Shown piece by piece: positions 34,865 through 44,085 of a stretch of DNA of 64,000 nucleotides (position 1 is the stretch's first letter; each line of letters starts with the position of its first letter). Source of the DNA: Intrasporangium calvum DSM 43043 (GTDB lineage Bacteria; Actinomycetota; Actinomycetes; Actinomycetales; Dermatophilaceae). Under the pieces are notes generated by a model. The model did not search any database and was not told the DNA's origin. It worked only from the letters and a program-made list of their open reading frames with translations. The position numbers were made by a program, and so were the translations under genes. The stretch lies in contig NC_014830.1 of the NCBI RefSeq assembly GCF_000184685.1, forward strand, positions 992,001 to 1,056,000. The letters run 5' to 3'.

Positions 34865-36355
34865 TCAGTAGGCGCCGCGCGAGCCGAGGACGGCCCGGAG
34901 GGTCTTGATGACGATCGACAGGTCCTGCACCAGCGACCAGTTGTCCACGTAGTAGAGGTCGAGCCGGACGGTGTCCTCCCACGACAGGTCGCTGCGCCCG
35001 GAGACCTGCCACAGACCGGTCATGCCCGGCCGGACGTGGAGGCGGCGCTGGACGTCCGAGGAGTAGCGGCGCACCTCTGCCGGCAGCGCCGGGCGGGGGC
35101 CGACGAGGCTCATGTCGCCGGCGAGGACGTTCCACAGCTGGGGGAGCTCGTCGATCGAGTAGCGACGGAGGAACCGGCCGACCGGCGTGATCCGTGGATC
35201 CTGCTGGGCCTTGAACAGGACGTGCGCCGGGTCGTGGTTGAGGTGCGTGAGCCCGGACAGCTGCGCCTCGGCGTCCACGACCATGCTCCGCAGCTTGAGG
35301 CACTCGAAGAGGTTGCCGTCCCGTCCGACTCGGGTCTGGCGGAAGAGGATCGGCCCACCGTCGTGCAGCCTGATCGCCATGGCCACGCCCAGGACGAGCG
35401 GGGAGGTGAGGACGAGGCTGGCCGTGGCACCGACCACGTCGAAGGCCCGCTTCAGGCCGCGGCTGGCGCCGAGGCTCTGCGGCTGCTCGACGTGGACGAG
35501 GGGCAGGCCACCGACGGGTCGCATCAACATCCGGCCGGAGGAGATGTCGCTGAGGCTCGGCACGACGGCCATCTGGACGTGATGGCCCTCCAGGTCCCAG
35601 GCGATACGGCGGAAGTCGGTGGACGAGGCGAAGGCGCCCTCGGTGAAGACGACGAGGTCTGCCTCGTGGTCCCGCGTCGCCAAGGCGGTGTCGGTGCTCA
35701 GGCCGACGACGGGAACGCCCCGTGGGGTGGTGGCCAGCTGCTGCGACGGGGGCAGCAGGGCCCCGACGATGCGGTAGCCCAGCCAGGACTCCCGGTCGAG
35801 GACCGCCGCGACCTCATCGACGTGCCCGGCGGACCCGGCGATGAGGACCTTGGTCAGGAGGTGACCCCGGTGGTGCAGCCGATGGACCAGGCGGCGGGCC
35901 GACCACCGCCACCCGAGCAGCAGCGGGATGCCGACGAGGAAGAGCAGGACGAAGAAGCCACGCGAGAGGTTGAACTTCGTCAGGTAGCTGACGATCCCGA
36001 TGAGGCCGGCTGTCATGCCTCCCGCCGCCAGCACGCGGGCGTACTCCGTCGTGCCGACCCCCAGCTCCGTCCGCCGGTAGGTGCCGGCCACCACGTTGAC
36101 GAGCATCCACCCGAGCACGATCCACAGACCGAGGGCCTGGGCCACCTCGGTGATGTCCTCGGTCGCGCGGAAGATCGTGAGTCGGTGGCGGCCCACGGTG
36201 GCGAGGACGGCGGCGACGACGATGACGGCGAGGTCGCCGAGGGCCAGCCCGAGCTGGAGGACCCGCACGCTCCGGGTCCGGTCCGTGTAGGGGTGGGCCA
36301 CGGGCCGGGATGCGACGTCAGGCATCACGCCGACGTCGTGCACGGACTGGACCAT
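34865..36355 (-). CDS. Polyprenyl glycosylphosphotransferase (exopolysaccharide initiation)
   Basis: A 496-residue membrane enzyme that transfers a sugar-1-phosphate to undecaprenyl phosphate, the first step of exopolysaccharide or glycoprotein glycan synthesis. It has four or five N-terminal membrane helices, a central CoA-binding-like Rossmann domain (KVLIAGSAGHVDEV), one more helix (VVGATASLVLTSPLVLGVAM), and the bacterial sugar transferase domain with FRQTRVGRDGNLFECLKLRSM, RRYSIDELPQLWNVLAGDMSLVGPRP and RPGMTGLWQVSGRSDLSW. The frame runs on across the antisense of eno, but the protein starts at ATG 36355. The gene stands alone; no other glycan genes are nearby. Confidence 0.92.
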   Translation of the reverse strand: MVQSVHDVGVMPDVASRPVAHPYTDRTRSVRVLQLGLALGDLAVIVVAAVLATVGRHRLTIFRATEDITEVAQALGLWIVLGWMLVNVVAGTYRRTELGVGTTEYARVLAAGGMTAGLIGIVSYLTKFNLSRGFFVLLFLVGIPLLLGWRWSARRLVHRLHHRGHLLTKVLIAGSAGHVDEVAAVLDRESWLGYRIVGALLPPSQQLATTPRGVPVVGLSTDTALATRDHEADLVVFTEGAFASSTDFRRIAWDLEGHHVQMAVVPSLSDISSGRMLMRPVGGLPLVHVEQPQSLGASRGLKRAFDVVGATASLVLTSPLVLGVAMAIRLHDGGPILFRQTRVGRDGNLFECLKLRSMVVDAEAQLSGLTHLNHDPAHVLFKAQQDPRITPVGRFLRRYSIDELPQLWNVLAGDMSLVGPRPALPAEVRRYSSDVQRRLHVRPGMTGLWQVSGRSDLSWEDTVRLDLYYVDNWSLVQDLSIVIKTLRAVLGSRGAY

Positions 36356-36592
36356 GTCTCGATGAACACCCAACCTCGACGCGTCGCCGCGCCGTCCCTG
36401 TGCCTGGACCGCTCTGCCCCCCGAGCGAACCCTTGAGAGTATGCCGGTCGCCGGGACCGGCGGCAAAGAAACGACCAGAAATCGTCGACCGGGGTGCTGC
36501 GACACTCGTGAGCCCGGATGCCGGGTCGGTCGTCGAGGGGGATCGTGCGACGGACTACGCTCGGGGGCGTCACGACCCTCACAGCGACGTGA

Positions 36593-37930
<1,338 letters not shown>

Positions 37931-37961
37931 GGACCCGCTCCGCACATCCCATGGAGGCCTG

Positions 37962-38606
37962 ATGCCAGACCGCACCCCGTCCCGTCCGGGCGGCGACGAC
38001 CGATTCCGGTCGAGCCGTGGCCCGGCGGGTGGGGGGCGGTCCGGGGCCTCGCGCTCGGGCCCGCGCCCCTCGCCCAAGGCGGGATCGGGACCGCGGGCCG
38101 GCTCGCCACGCACCGGCCCGGCCGCTCGGACCGGGCCCGGCAAGGAGCGACCCGCGCTGGCGGCCCGGCCCCGCCGACGCCCCCCGGAGCCCCCCTCCCA
38201 GTCGACGACCTGGGTCCGCGGCGCGATCCTGCTCGGGATCATCGTCATGCTGGCAGTGACCCTCGTGCCGACGCTGCGCTCGGTCATCCAGCAGCGCAAC
38301 GAGACCGTGGCGCTCCAGGAGAAGGTGGCTCGGCAGAAGGTGACCGTGGCCGAGCTCGAGAAGCAGGCCGCCCTGTGGAAGGACCCGAGATACATCGAGG
38401 AGCAGGCCCGCAAGCGGCTGAGGTTCGTGCGCGTGGGTGACCGCGCCTACTCCGTGACCGGCCTCGAGACGACGCAGCTGGAGGAGCAGAGGGTGCAGGA
38501 CCCGATCGTCGCCGCACCGATGGCGAACGAGTCGTCGCCGTGGTACGGCAAGCTGTGGCAGTCCGTCCAGATCGCCGACCGACCGACCGCCGGGCTGCCC
38601 CGATGA
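37962..38606 (+). CDS. FtsB/DivIC-type septum formation protein
   Basis: A 214-residue single-span membrane protein of the divisome. A 75-residue basic, Pro/Gly/Arg-rich cytoplasmic N-terminus is followed by one helix (GAILLGIIVMLAVTLVPTL), a short coiled coil (QQRNETVALQEKVARQKVTVAELEKQ) and the family motif LWKDPRYIEEQARKRLRFVRVGD. It is the usual partner after eno in actinobacteria. Its stop overlaps the next start by four bases. Confidence 0.9.
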   Translation: MPDRTPSRPGGDDRFRSSRGPAGGGRSGASRSGPRPSPKAGSGPRAGSPRTGPAARTGPGKERPALAARPRRRPPEPPSQSTTWVRGAILLGIIVMLAVTLVPTLRSVIQQRNETVALQEKVARQKVTVAELEKQAALWKDPRYIEEQARKRLRFVRVGDRAYSVTGLETTQLEEQRVQDPIVAAPMANESSPWYGKLWQSVQIADRPTAGLPR

Positions 38607-39238
38607 CCCCGGACGAGGCGCCCGGGGACCGCTCGGGGACCGGCGTCGACGACGCCGACCTCCGCGCCGTCGAGCGCCAGCTGGGCCGGCTGCCACGCGG
38701 GGTCGCCGCGGTGGCCCACCGGTGCCCCTGTGGCGAGCCGGACGTCCTGAGGACCGAGCCGCGGCTCCCGGACGGCACCCCGTTCCCTACGACGTACTAC
38801 GCCACCTGCCCGCGGCTGACCGGCGCCCTCAGCACGCTCGAGACCGCCGGCGTCATGCGGGAGATGACGAGCCGCCTCGCCGAGGACCCCGCCCTCCGTG
38901 CCGGCTACGAGCGGGCCCACGAGCACTACCTGGCCCAACGGGCCGAGCTCGGCCAGGTGCCGGAGATCGACGGCGTGTCGGCGGGCGGCATGCCCACCAG
39001 GGTGAAGTGCCTCCATGTCCTCGTCGCCCACTCGCTTGCGGCGGGCCCGGGGGTCAACGTGCTCGGCGACGAGGCGCTGGCCATGCTCGACGACTGGTGG
39101 GTCCCCACCTCCTGCGCGGCCCTGCACGCCGCGGAGGACGCCGCCGAGGACACCGCCGAGGACACCGCCGAGGACACCGCCGAGGACACCGCCGAGGACA
39201 CCGCCGAGGACACCGCGGAGGAGACGGCCGGTGAGTGA
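38603..39238 (+). CDS. DUF501 family protein with AEDT repeat tail
   Basis: A 211-residue protein whose first 170 residues are DUF501: AVERQLGRLPRGVAAVAHRCPCGEP, then FPTTYYATCPRL and PTRVKCLHVLVAHSLA. Conserved cysteines (CPC, TCP, KCLH) hint at metal binding, but the function is not known; it always sits between ftsB and ppx. The tail is eight AEDT-like repeats, making it highly acidic. It overlaps ftsB by four and ppx by eight bases. Confidence 0.9.
   Translation: MTPDEAPGDRSGTGVDDADLRAVERQLGRLPRGVAAVAHRCPCGEPDVLRTEPRLPDGTPFPTTYYATCPRLTGALSTLETAGVMREMTSRLAEDPALRAGYERAHEHYLAQRAELGQVPEIDGVSAGGMPTRVKCLHVLVAHSLAAGPGVNVLGDEALAMLDDWWVPTSCAALHAAEDAAEDTAEDTAEDTAEDTAEDTAEDTAEETAGE
39130..39231 (+). 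repeat. 12-bp tandem repeat in the DUF501 gene
   Basis: GCCGAGGACACC repeated about six times perfectly with one variant unit at each end, encoding AEDT. Because the unit is 12 bases, copy changes keep the frame. Confidence 0.9.
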
Positions 39239-40226
39239 CGGCGCGGTGCGCGTCGGCGCGGTGGACTGCGGCACCAACTCGATCCGACTCCTCGTCGCCG
39301 ACGTCGACCCGCGGACGGGCGAGCTGCGGGACGTGCTGCGTCGGATGGAGGTCGTCCGCCTCGGGCTCGGCGTCGACCGCACGGGTGTCATCGCGGCAGA
39401 GTCCATGGAACGCACGCTGCGCATGACCCGGGCGTATGCCGCCCAGTGCCGTGAGCTCGGCGCCTCCCGGGTCCGGTTCGTCGCGACCTCCGCATCGCGA
39501 GACGCCCGCAACGCAGCCGACTTCATCGACGGGGTGCGGGCGGCGTTCCACGAGCAGTGGGGCGCCGACGTCCTGCCGGAGGTCGTGACGGGCCACGAGG
39601 AGGCCAGCCTCTCCTTCCGCGGAGCCACGGGTGGGCTCGCGTCCCACGGCGTGCCAGGGCCTTACCTCGTCGTCGACCTCGGCGGCGGCTCGACCGAGTT
39701 CGTCCGAGGCACGAGCCAGGTGGACGCCGCGACGTCGGTCGATGTCGGCTGCGTCCGGATGACCGAGCGGCATCTCCTCTCGGACCCCCCGAGCGCCGCG
39801 GAGATCGAGGCGGCCACGGCCGACATCGACCACGCCATCGACGCGGCGGCGGGGGTGGTTCCTTTCTCGGGGGTGGGGGCCCTCGTCGGGCTGGCCGGGA
39901 CGGTGACCACGGTCACGGCGCACGCCCTCGGGCTGCCGACCTATGACCCGGTCCGGATCCACCTCTCGCGCCTGCCCGTCGCGCGAGTGCTGACGGCGTG
40001 CACCGACCTGCTGCACCTGTCCCACGCCGAGCGGGCGGCGCTGCCCTTCATGCACGAGGGGCGCGTCGACGTCATCGGGGCCGGGGCCCTCCTCTGGGGG
40101 CGGATCGTGGAGCGGGTAGGCGAGGCGTCCGGGATCACCGAGGTCGTCACGTCGGAGCACGACATCCTCGACGGCATCGCCCTGTCCGCCGCGTCACCCG
40201 ACGCGGTGCCGGGGCCGGACAGCTGA
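39231..40226 (+). CDS. ppx: Ppx/GppA family exopolyphosphatase
   Basis: A 331-residue member of the ASKHA ATPase fold that splits terminal phosphate from polyphosphate or pppGpp. Motifs are VGAVDCGTNSIRLLVADV near the start, FVATSASRDARN, GHEEASLSFRGA, the second phosphate loop LVVDLGGGSTEFV and GLAGTVTTVTA. Only the N-terminal Ppx/GppA domains are present, as in short actinobacterial Ppx. Start GTG 39231 lies inside the end of DUF501 (8-base overlap); a larger open frame upstream is in the AEDT repeat and not part of the protein. Confidence 0.93.
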   Translation: MSDGAVRVGAVDCGTNSIRLLVADVDPRTGELRDVLRRMEVVRLGLGVDRTGVIAAESMERTLRMTRAYAAQCRELGASRVRFVATSASRDARNAADFIDGVRAAFHEQWGADVLPEVVTGHEEASLSFRGATGGLASHGVPGPYLVVDLGGGSTEFVRGTSQVDAATSVDVGCVRMTERHLLSDPPSAAEIEAATADIDHAIDAAAGVVPFSGVGALVGLAGTVTTVTAHALGLPTYDPVRIHLSRLPVARVLTACTDLLHLSHAERAALPFMHEGRVDVIGAGALLWGRIVERVGEASGITEVVTSEHDILDGIALSAASPDAVPGPDS

Positions 40227-40227
40227 G

Positions 40228-40301
40228 TACCCCCGCAGGGACTCGAACCCTGACTCGAGCGATTTTAAGTCGCCTGCCTCTGCCGGTTGGGCTACGGGGG
40301 C
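40228..40301 (-). tRNA. tRNA with anticodon TAA (Leu), short variable arm
   Basis: A 74-base cloverleaf on the minus strand: acceptor GCCCCCG with CGGGGGT (G-T at the end) and discriminator A; anticodon stem GGCGA/TCGCT with loop CTTAAAA giving TAA; five-base variable region CGAGT; T-arm CAGGG-TTCGAGT-CCCTG. CCA is not encoded. Leucine tRNAs normally carry a long variable arm, so the class I shape is unusual; discriminator A agrees with Leu. It reads UUA, the rarest codon in such GC-rich genomes. It begins 2 bases after the ppx stop on the opposite strand. Confidence 0.85.
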
Positions 40302-40414
40302 CGGAGCTCTCAGTATGCCGTGCAGCGGACGCGGGCCGTCCAGCACAGTCACGGTTGCGTCTCGGACCGCCCAAACTGCACCCGTCGGGAACTCTGAGGG
40401 TCACCTCGAGCGCT

Positions 40415-40455
40415 TAGGGTGGTGACAGTCGCCACGCCCACGAACGAGGCGTGGC
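40415..40455 (+). promoter_or_regulatory. Promoter box and leader hairpin of the Bax inhibitor-like gene
   Basis: TAGGGT (about 40415-40420) is followed by a leader hairpin GCCACGCC/GGCGTGGC (40431-40455) and then GGGGAGG before ATG 40483. Unlike the leaderless genes this mRNA has a structured 5' end. Confidence 0.45.
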
Positions 40456-40482
40456 CCCAGTGCTGGGGAGGCACGAGACAAC

Positions 40483-41361
40483 ATGGCAGGTGGAAACCCG
40501 GTCTTCGACCGGATCGACAAGCAGCTGCAACGGGAGCGATACGCGGGCTTCGGCACGCCGCAGCGCGGGCAGCAGGGTCCCACGGGCCCCACTCAGGCAG
40601 CAACGACGGGCTACGCCGTCCAGGACACCGGCACGGCAGACCAGCTCAACGACCTCTACGCGCGTCAGGCAGCCGGACCGGTTGACACCGGGCGCGTCAC
40701 CCTCGACGACGTCATCGTCAAGAGCCTCGTGCTCTTCGCTCTGACGCTCGTGGGCGCCGGCGTCTCGTGGTTCATGGTCGACGCCAACCCGGGCCTCATC
40801 TCGCCGCTGTGGCTCGGTGGCATGTTCGGCACGCTGATCCTCGGCTTCGCGATGATGTTCATGAAGAACATCCCGACGCCGCTCTACTTCGTGTACTCGG
40901 CGCTGCAGGGCGTCTTCCTCGGCGCGTTCAGCTACTTCCTCGCCTCGGCCTACGGTGCGGACCTCGTCCTCACCGCGGTGGTTGCGACGCTGTGCGTCTT
41001 CGTCGCCATGTACGCCGGCTACGCCACCGGGCTGATCAAGGTGACGGAGAAGTCCCGGCGGATCTTCGTGTTCATGATCGCCGGCTACGCGCTCTTCTCG
41101 ATCGTCCAGGTCGTCCTGCTCATGACGGGCGTCATCGACGGCTGGGGCTTCGGCGGTAGCGGCCCGATGGGCATCGGGCTGAGCCTCCTCGGCGTCGGCC
41201 TCGCCTCGTACTCCTTGGCCGTCGACTTCGACTCGATCGACAACGCCGTCCGCCTCGGCGCGCCGCAGAAGTACTCGTGGCTGCTGGCGCACGGTCTGAT
41301 CGTCTCGGTCGTCTGGCTCTACATCGAGATCGCCCGGCTCCTCGCGCGCCTGCGCGACTGA
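40483..41361 (+). CDS. Bax inhibitor-1/YccA family membrane protein
   Basis: A 292-residue protein with a polar N-terminus of about 75 residues and seven membrane helices, ending in the BI-1 signature region DFDSIDNAVRLGAPQKYSWLLAHGLIVSVVWLYIEIARLLARL. Family members act as pH-dependent Ca2+ leak channels or membrane stress factors; the actinobacterial role is not known. ATG 40483 with RBS GGGGAGG. A small unknown gene follows 15 bases downstream. Confidence 0.9.
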   Translation: MAGGNPVFDRIDKQLQRERYAGFGTPQRGQQGPTGPTQAATTGYAVQDTGTADQLNDLYARQAAGPVDTGRVTLDDVIVKSLVLFALTLVGAGVSWFMVDANPGLISPLWLGGMFGTLILGFAMMFMKNIPTPLYFVYSALQGVFLGAFSYFLASAYGADLVLTAVVATLCVFVAMYAGYATGLIKVTEKSRRIFVFMIAGYALFSIVQVVLLMTGVIDGWGFGGSGPMGIGLSLLGVGLASYSLAVDFDSIDNAVRLGAPQKYSWLLAHGLIVSVVWLYIEIARLLARLRD

Positions 41362-41376
41362 CGGTCCTCGACCGCC

Positions 41377-41676
41377 GTGGGGTCGCCTGTTCCGCAGGAG
41401 GTCTCCGACGAGCTCCGGCGTGTGGTCGAGCGGTGGCGTCAGCTGCCGCTCGACCACGCGTTGTCCCGTATGCCGCTGACGTCGGCTCTCGTGCAGCAGC
41501 TCGCTGATCGTGTCGCCGGGTTGCGCGACCGGCCGGCCCGCCCGGTGCCCGACCTCGGGCCGGCGGTGGTCATGGACCAGCTCACCGTCATGGTCTACGA
41601 CCTCTACGCGACCCAGCCGGATGCGGACGTCGCCGACGTGGTGAGCCAGCTCAGCGGCATACGGCACGCCCTCTGA
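41377..41676 (+). CDS. Small helical protein containing two dispersed repeats
   Basis: A 99-residue, mostly helical soluble protein (start GTG 41377) that I do not recognise; it keeps coding composition from EVSDELRRVVERWRQLPLDH to MDQLTVMVYDLYATQ. Two copies of the GTATGCCGCTG family fall inside it, encoding SRMPLT and, at the C-terminus, QLSGIRHA, so the second repeat may have replaced the original end. Its stop codon touches the inverted 20-mer array. Possibly co-transcribed with the Bax inhibitor-like gene. Confidence 0.7.
   Translation: MGSPVPQEVSDELRRVVERWRQLPLDHALSRMPLTSALVQQLADRVAGLRDRPARPVPDLGPAVVMDQLTVMVYDLYATQPDADVADVVSQLSGIRHAL
41465..41482. repeat. GTATGCCGCTG family repeat, truncated, in coding sequence
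   Basis: CCCGTATGCCGCTGACGTCG keeps only the first 12 bases of the consensus. Confidence 0.6.
41643..41665. repeat. GTATGCCGCTG family repeat at the 3' end of a gene
   Basis: GCCAGCTCAGCGGCATACGGC, in frame, 11 bases before the stop of the small helical protein gene and beside the 20-mer array. Confidence 0.8.
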
Positions 41677-41779
41677 TCGAAAGAGCAGTTCGTCCCCCTT
41701 TCGCGGGCAAGCCTCGCGGGCGATGTGGGGACGAACTGCTCTTTCGATTGCGGGTGGAGGTACGAAGTGCTCTCTCGAT
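41676..41779. repeat. Inverted array of the ATCGAAAGAGCAG 20-mer between convergent genes
   Basis: One full copy (41676-41695), an inverted full copy (41729-41748) and a degenerate inverted copy (41760-41779). It spans exactly from one stop codon to the other of two convergent genes. A bidirectional terminator is the simplest reading. Confidence 0.9.
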
Positions 41780-43002
41780 CAGCTGAGGCGCTCGAAGATG
41801 ACCGCCATGCCCTGGCCGCCGCCGATGCACATCGTCTCGAGGCCGAACTGCTGGTCGCGCTCGCGGAGCGCGTTGATGATCGTGCCGGTGAGCCGGGCTC
41901 CGGTCGCGCCGAACGGGTGCCCGATCGCGATGGCGCCACCGTTGACGTTGAGCCGGTCGTAGTCCATCCCGATCTGGTCGGCGGAGCCGATGACCTGCGC
42001 AGCGAAGGCCTCGTTGATCTCGTAGACGTCCATGTCCCCGATGGTCATCCCGGCCCGCTTGAGCGCGAGGTTGACGGCATCGACCGGGCCGAGGCCCATG
42101 ATCTCGGGGGACAGGCCGGTCGCGGCCGTGGAGACGACGCGGGCGAGCGGTTCGAGTCCTAGCTCCTTGGCCTTGGTGTCGCTCATGACGACGAGTGCGG
42201 CGGCGCCGTCGTTGAGCGGGCAGCAGTTGCCGGCCGTGACGGTGCCGTTCTCGCGGAAGACCGGGTTGAGCGCCTGCACGGCCTCGAGCGTGACCCCGGC
42301 TCGCGGGCCGTCGTCCTTCCTGACGACTGTCCCGTCCGGCGTCGTGATCGGCGCGATCTCCCAGTCGAAGAAGCCCCGCTGGATGGCCGCCTCGGCGCGG
42401 TTCTGGGACGTGACTCCCCACTCGTCCTGGCGCTGGCGGCTGATTCCGTAGGCGTTGGCCACGTTCTCCGCGGTCTGGCCCATCGCGATGTAGACGTCGG
42501 GCAGCTCGCCGTCCTCGCGCGGGTCGTGCCACATCTCGTTCGTCTCGGCGGTCCGCTTGGTCCGCTCCCGCGCGGCCCGGAACGCCGGGTTCATGTCGTC
42601 CTCGTTCGCGCCACCCGCGCCGGCGAACCCGACGTACTGAGAGACGCACTCGACCCCGGCCGACACGAAGATGTCGCCCTCGCCGGCCTTGATCGCGTGG
42701 AAGGCCATCCGAGTCGTCTGGGCCGAGCTGGCGCAGAACCGGTTGATCGTGGCGCCGGGGGTGCGGTCGAGACCGAGGAGTGTCCCGACGACCTTGGCCA
42801 TGTTGGAGCCGTGCCGGTGGGACGGCTCGGCGCAACCGAGGTAGATGTCCTCGATGAGCGTCGGGTCGAGGCCCGGGACCTTGTCGAGCGCCGCCTGGAT
42901 GACGCTGGCGGCGAGGTCGTCGGGGCGGATGTCCTTGAGCGAGCCCTTGAAGGCGCGCCCGAACGGCGAGCGGGCGGTCGAGACGATGACGGCTTCGGTC
43001 AC
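41779..43002 (-). CDS. fadA: Acetyl-CoA C-acyltransferase (thiolase)
   Basis: A 407-residue thiolase that cleaves 3-ketoacyl-CoA in beta-oxidation or condenses acetyl-CoA. The nucleophilic cysteine is in NRFCASSAQ near residue 91, the histidine in NGGAIAIGHPFGATGAR and the second cysteine in METMCIGGGQGMAV near 390. The sequence style (VSTARSPFGRAFKGSLKDIRPDDLA) fits FadA-type 3-ketoacyl-CoA thiolases. Start ATG 43002 follows GGAGGACACC. No fadB-like partner lies in the window, so it is a stand-alone gene. Confidence 0.92.
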   Translation of the reverse strand: MTEAVIVSTARSPFGRAFKGSLKDIRPDDLAASVIQAALDKVPGLDPTLIEDIYLGCAEPSHRHGSNMAKVVGTLLGLDRTPGATINRFCASSAQTTRMAFHAIKAGEGDIFVSAGVECVSQYVGFAGAGGANEDDMNPAFRAARERTKRTAETNEMWHDPREDGELPDVYIAMGQTAENVANAYGISRQRQDEWGVTSQNRAEAAIQRGFFDWEIAPITTPDGTVVRKDDGPRAGVTLEAVQALNPVFRENGTVTAGNCCPLNDGAAALVVMSDTKAKELGLEPLARVVSTAATGLSPEIMGLGPVDAVNLALKRAGMTIGDMDVYEINEAFAAQVIGSADQIGMDYDRLNVNGGAIAIGHPFGATGARLTGTIINALRERDQQFGLETMCIGGGQGMAVIFERLS

Positions 43003-43071
43003 GGTGTCCTCCTGCGGACGGCGGTGTCAGCGGGCACCCGGAGGTAAGCGGGCGCTCAGTTCCCACCGATG

Positions 43072-43089
43072 GTATGCCGCTGGGCTCAG
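43072..43089. repeat. GTATGCCGCTG family repeat, solo copy
   Basis: GTATGCCGCTGGGCTCAG, between the divergent thiolase and lipoprotein genes. Confidence 0.85.
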
Positions 43090-43186
43090 TTGTCGACACC
43101 GGGCCGCTATGGCGTGGGTCTCGTCACGGCCGGATCGTGGGGGGCGGCGCCCGAGCGGACCGTTCGGCCGGGCCGGTGCGCACCGT

Positions 43187-43192
43187 TAGGGT
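43187..43192 (+). promoter_or_regulatory. Leaderless promoter -10 box of the LppX-like gene
   Basis: TAGGGT ends 8 bases before ATG 43201; no ribosome site lies between. Confidence 0.5.
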
Positions 43193-43200
43193 GGTGCGTC

Positions 43201-43959
43201 ATGACCAACCGGACCAGTGGCCCCGGGCGCCGGATCGCGCACGTCGCCGGAGCGGTCGCGCTCGTCCTCCTCGCGGGGTGCACGTCGTCGACCTCGCCTC
43301 CGGAAGCGACGACACCGCCGGGGACGGCCGCGACGGCAGCGCCCACGAGCCCGGCCCCCACCGTCGCCGCCCCCGCTGCCGCGGAGATCCTCGACCGCGC
43401 GAAGGCCAACGCCATCCGAGCGACCTCCGCGGCCTTCACCGGGCGGGTCGAGCAGGGCGGCGTCGAGATGCTGGTCGACTTCAAGGGCACCAGTGACGGC
43501 TCCGCCTCGGACATCACGCTGACGTCGGGATCCGCTGGCACGGCGCGTGTCCTCTCCGTGGGCGGAGCGGTCTACATCCAGGCCGACGCCGCGTTCTGGA
43601 AGGGTCAGGGAGTGCCCTCGCCGTTCCCTGCCGAGAAGTTCGTCAAGGTCCCGGCGGCGGCCGCGCAGTTCAGCGACGAGTTCAGCCTCAACGCCCTCGT
43701 CGACGAGGCGTTCGCAGCGGTGACGTCCGCCCAGCTGTCCGACACCGTGAGCTCGGAGGTCGTCAACGGCGTGGACACGTGGGTCGTCACCGACGCCCGC
43801 GGCGCGGGTGAGGGCGCGCTCCACGTCTCCAAGGACCGGTTCGAGGTGGTCCGGTTCTCCGGGTCGTCCACGAGTCCGGGCCAGCTCGACTTCTCGAGCT
43901 GGAACGCCGACCTGGGGATCACCGCCCCGCCCAGCGACCAGGTCGTGGCCCCGGGTTGA
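43201..43959 (+). CDS. LppX/LprAFG family lipoprotein
   Basis: A 252-residue exported lipoprotein: signal [14 protein letters not shown] with lipobox LAGC, a Pro/Thr/Ala linker, then the LppX_LprAFG fold, a half-barrel with a lipid cavity that carries triacylated lipids or lipoglycans across the envelope in mycobacteria and relatives. It contains DFKGTSDGSASDITLTSG, GGAVYIQADAAFWKGQG and the C-terminal DFSSWNADLGITAPP. Start ATG 43201 follows a leaderless -10 box. It converges with the SGNH hydrolase gene. Confidence 0.85.
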   Translation: MTNRTSGPGRRIAHVAGAVALVLLAGCTSSTSPPEATTPPGTAATAAPTSPAPTVAAPAAAEILDRAKANAIRATSAAFTGRVEQGGVEMLVDFKGTSDGSASDITLTSGSAGTARVLSVGGAVYIQADAAFWKGQGVPSPFPAEKFVKVPAAAAQFSDEFSLNALVDEAFAAVTSAQLSDTVSSEVVNGVDTWVVTDARGAGEGALHVSKDRFEVVRFSGSSTSPGQLDFSSWNADLGITAPPSDQVVAPG

Positions 43960-43997
43960 GACCCGCTGGCTCGTCGTCGAGCGTGCCGGCCCGGGGC

Positions 43998-44085
43998 AGG
44001 GACTGCACACACTCGACGGGTGTGGCGGGGCAACACCTGCATACTCGACGGCTGCGGCGGGGGAGGGACTGCACACTCGACGGGT
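43998..44085. repeat. Three imperfect copies of CTGCACACTCGACGGGT
   Basis: Units near 44002-44021, 44037-44053 and 44069-44085, about 33 bases apart, fill the gap between two convergent genes (LppX-like and SGNH hydrolase) and run to the second stop codon. They are direct, not inverted, so a hairpin terminator is not obvious. Confidence 0.75.
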
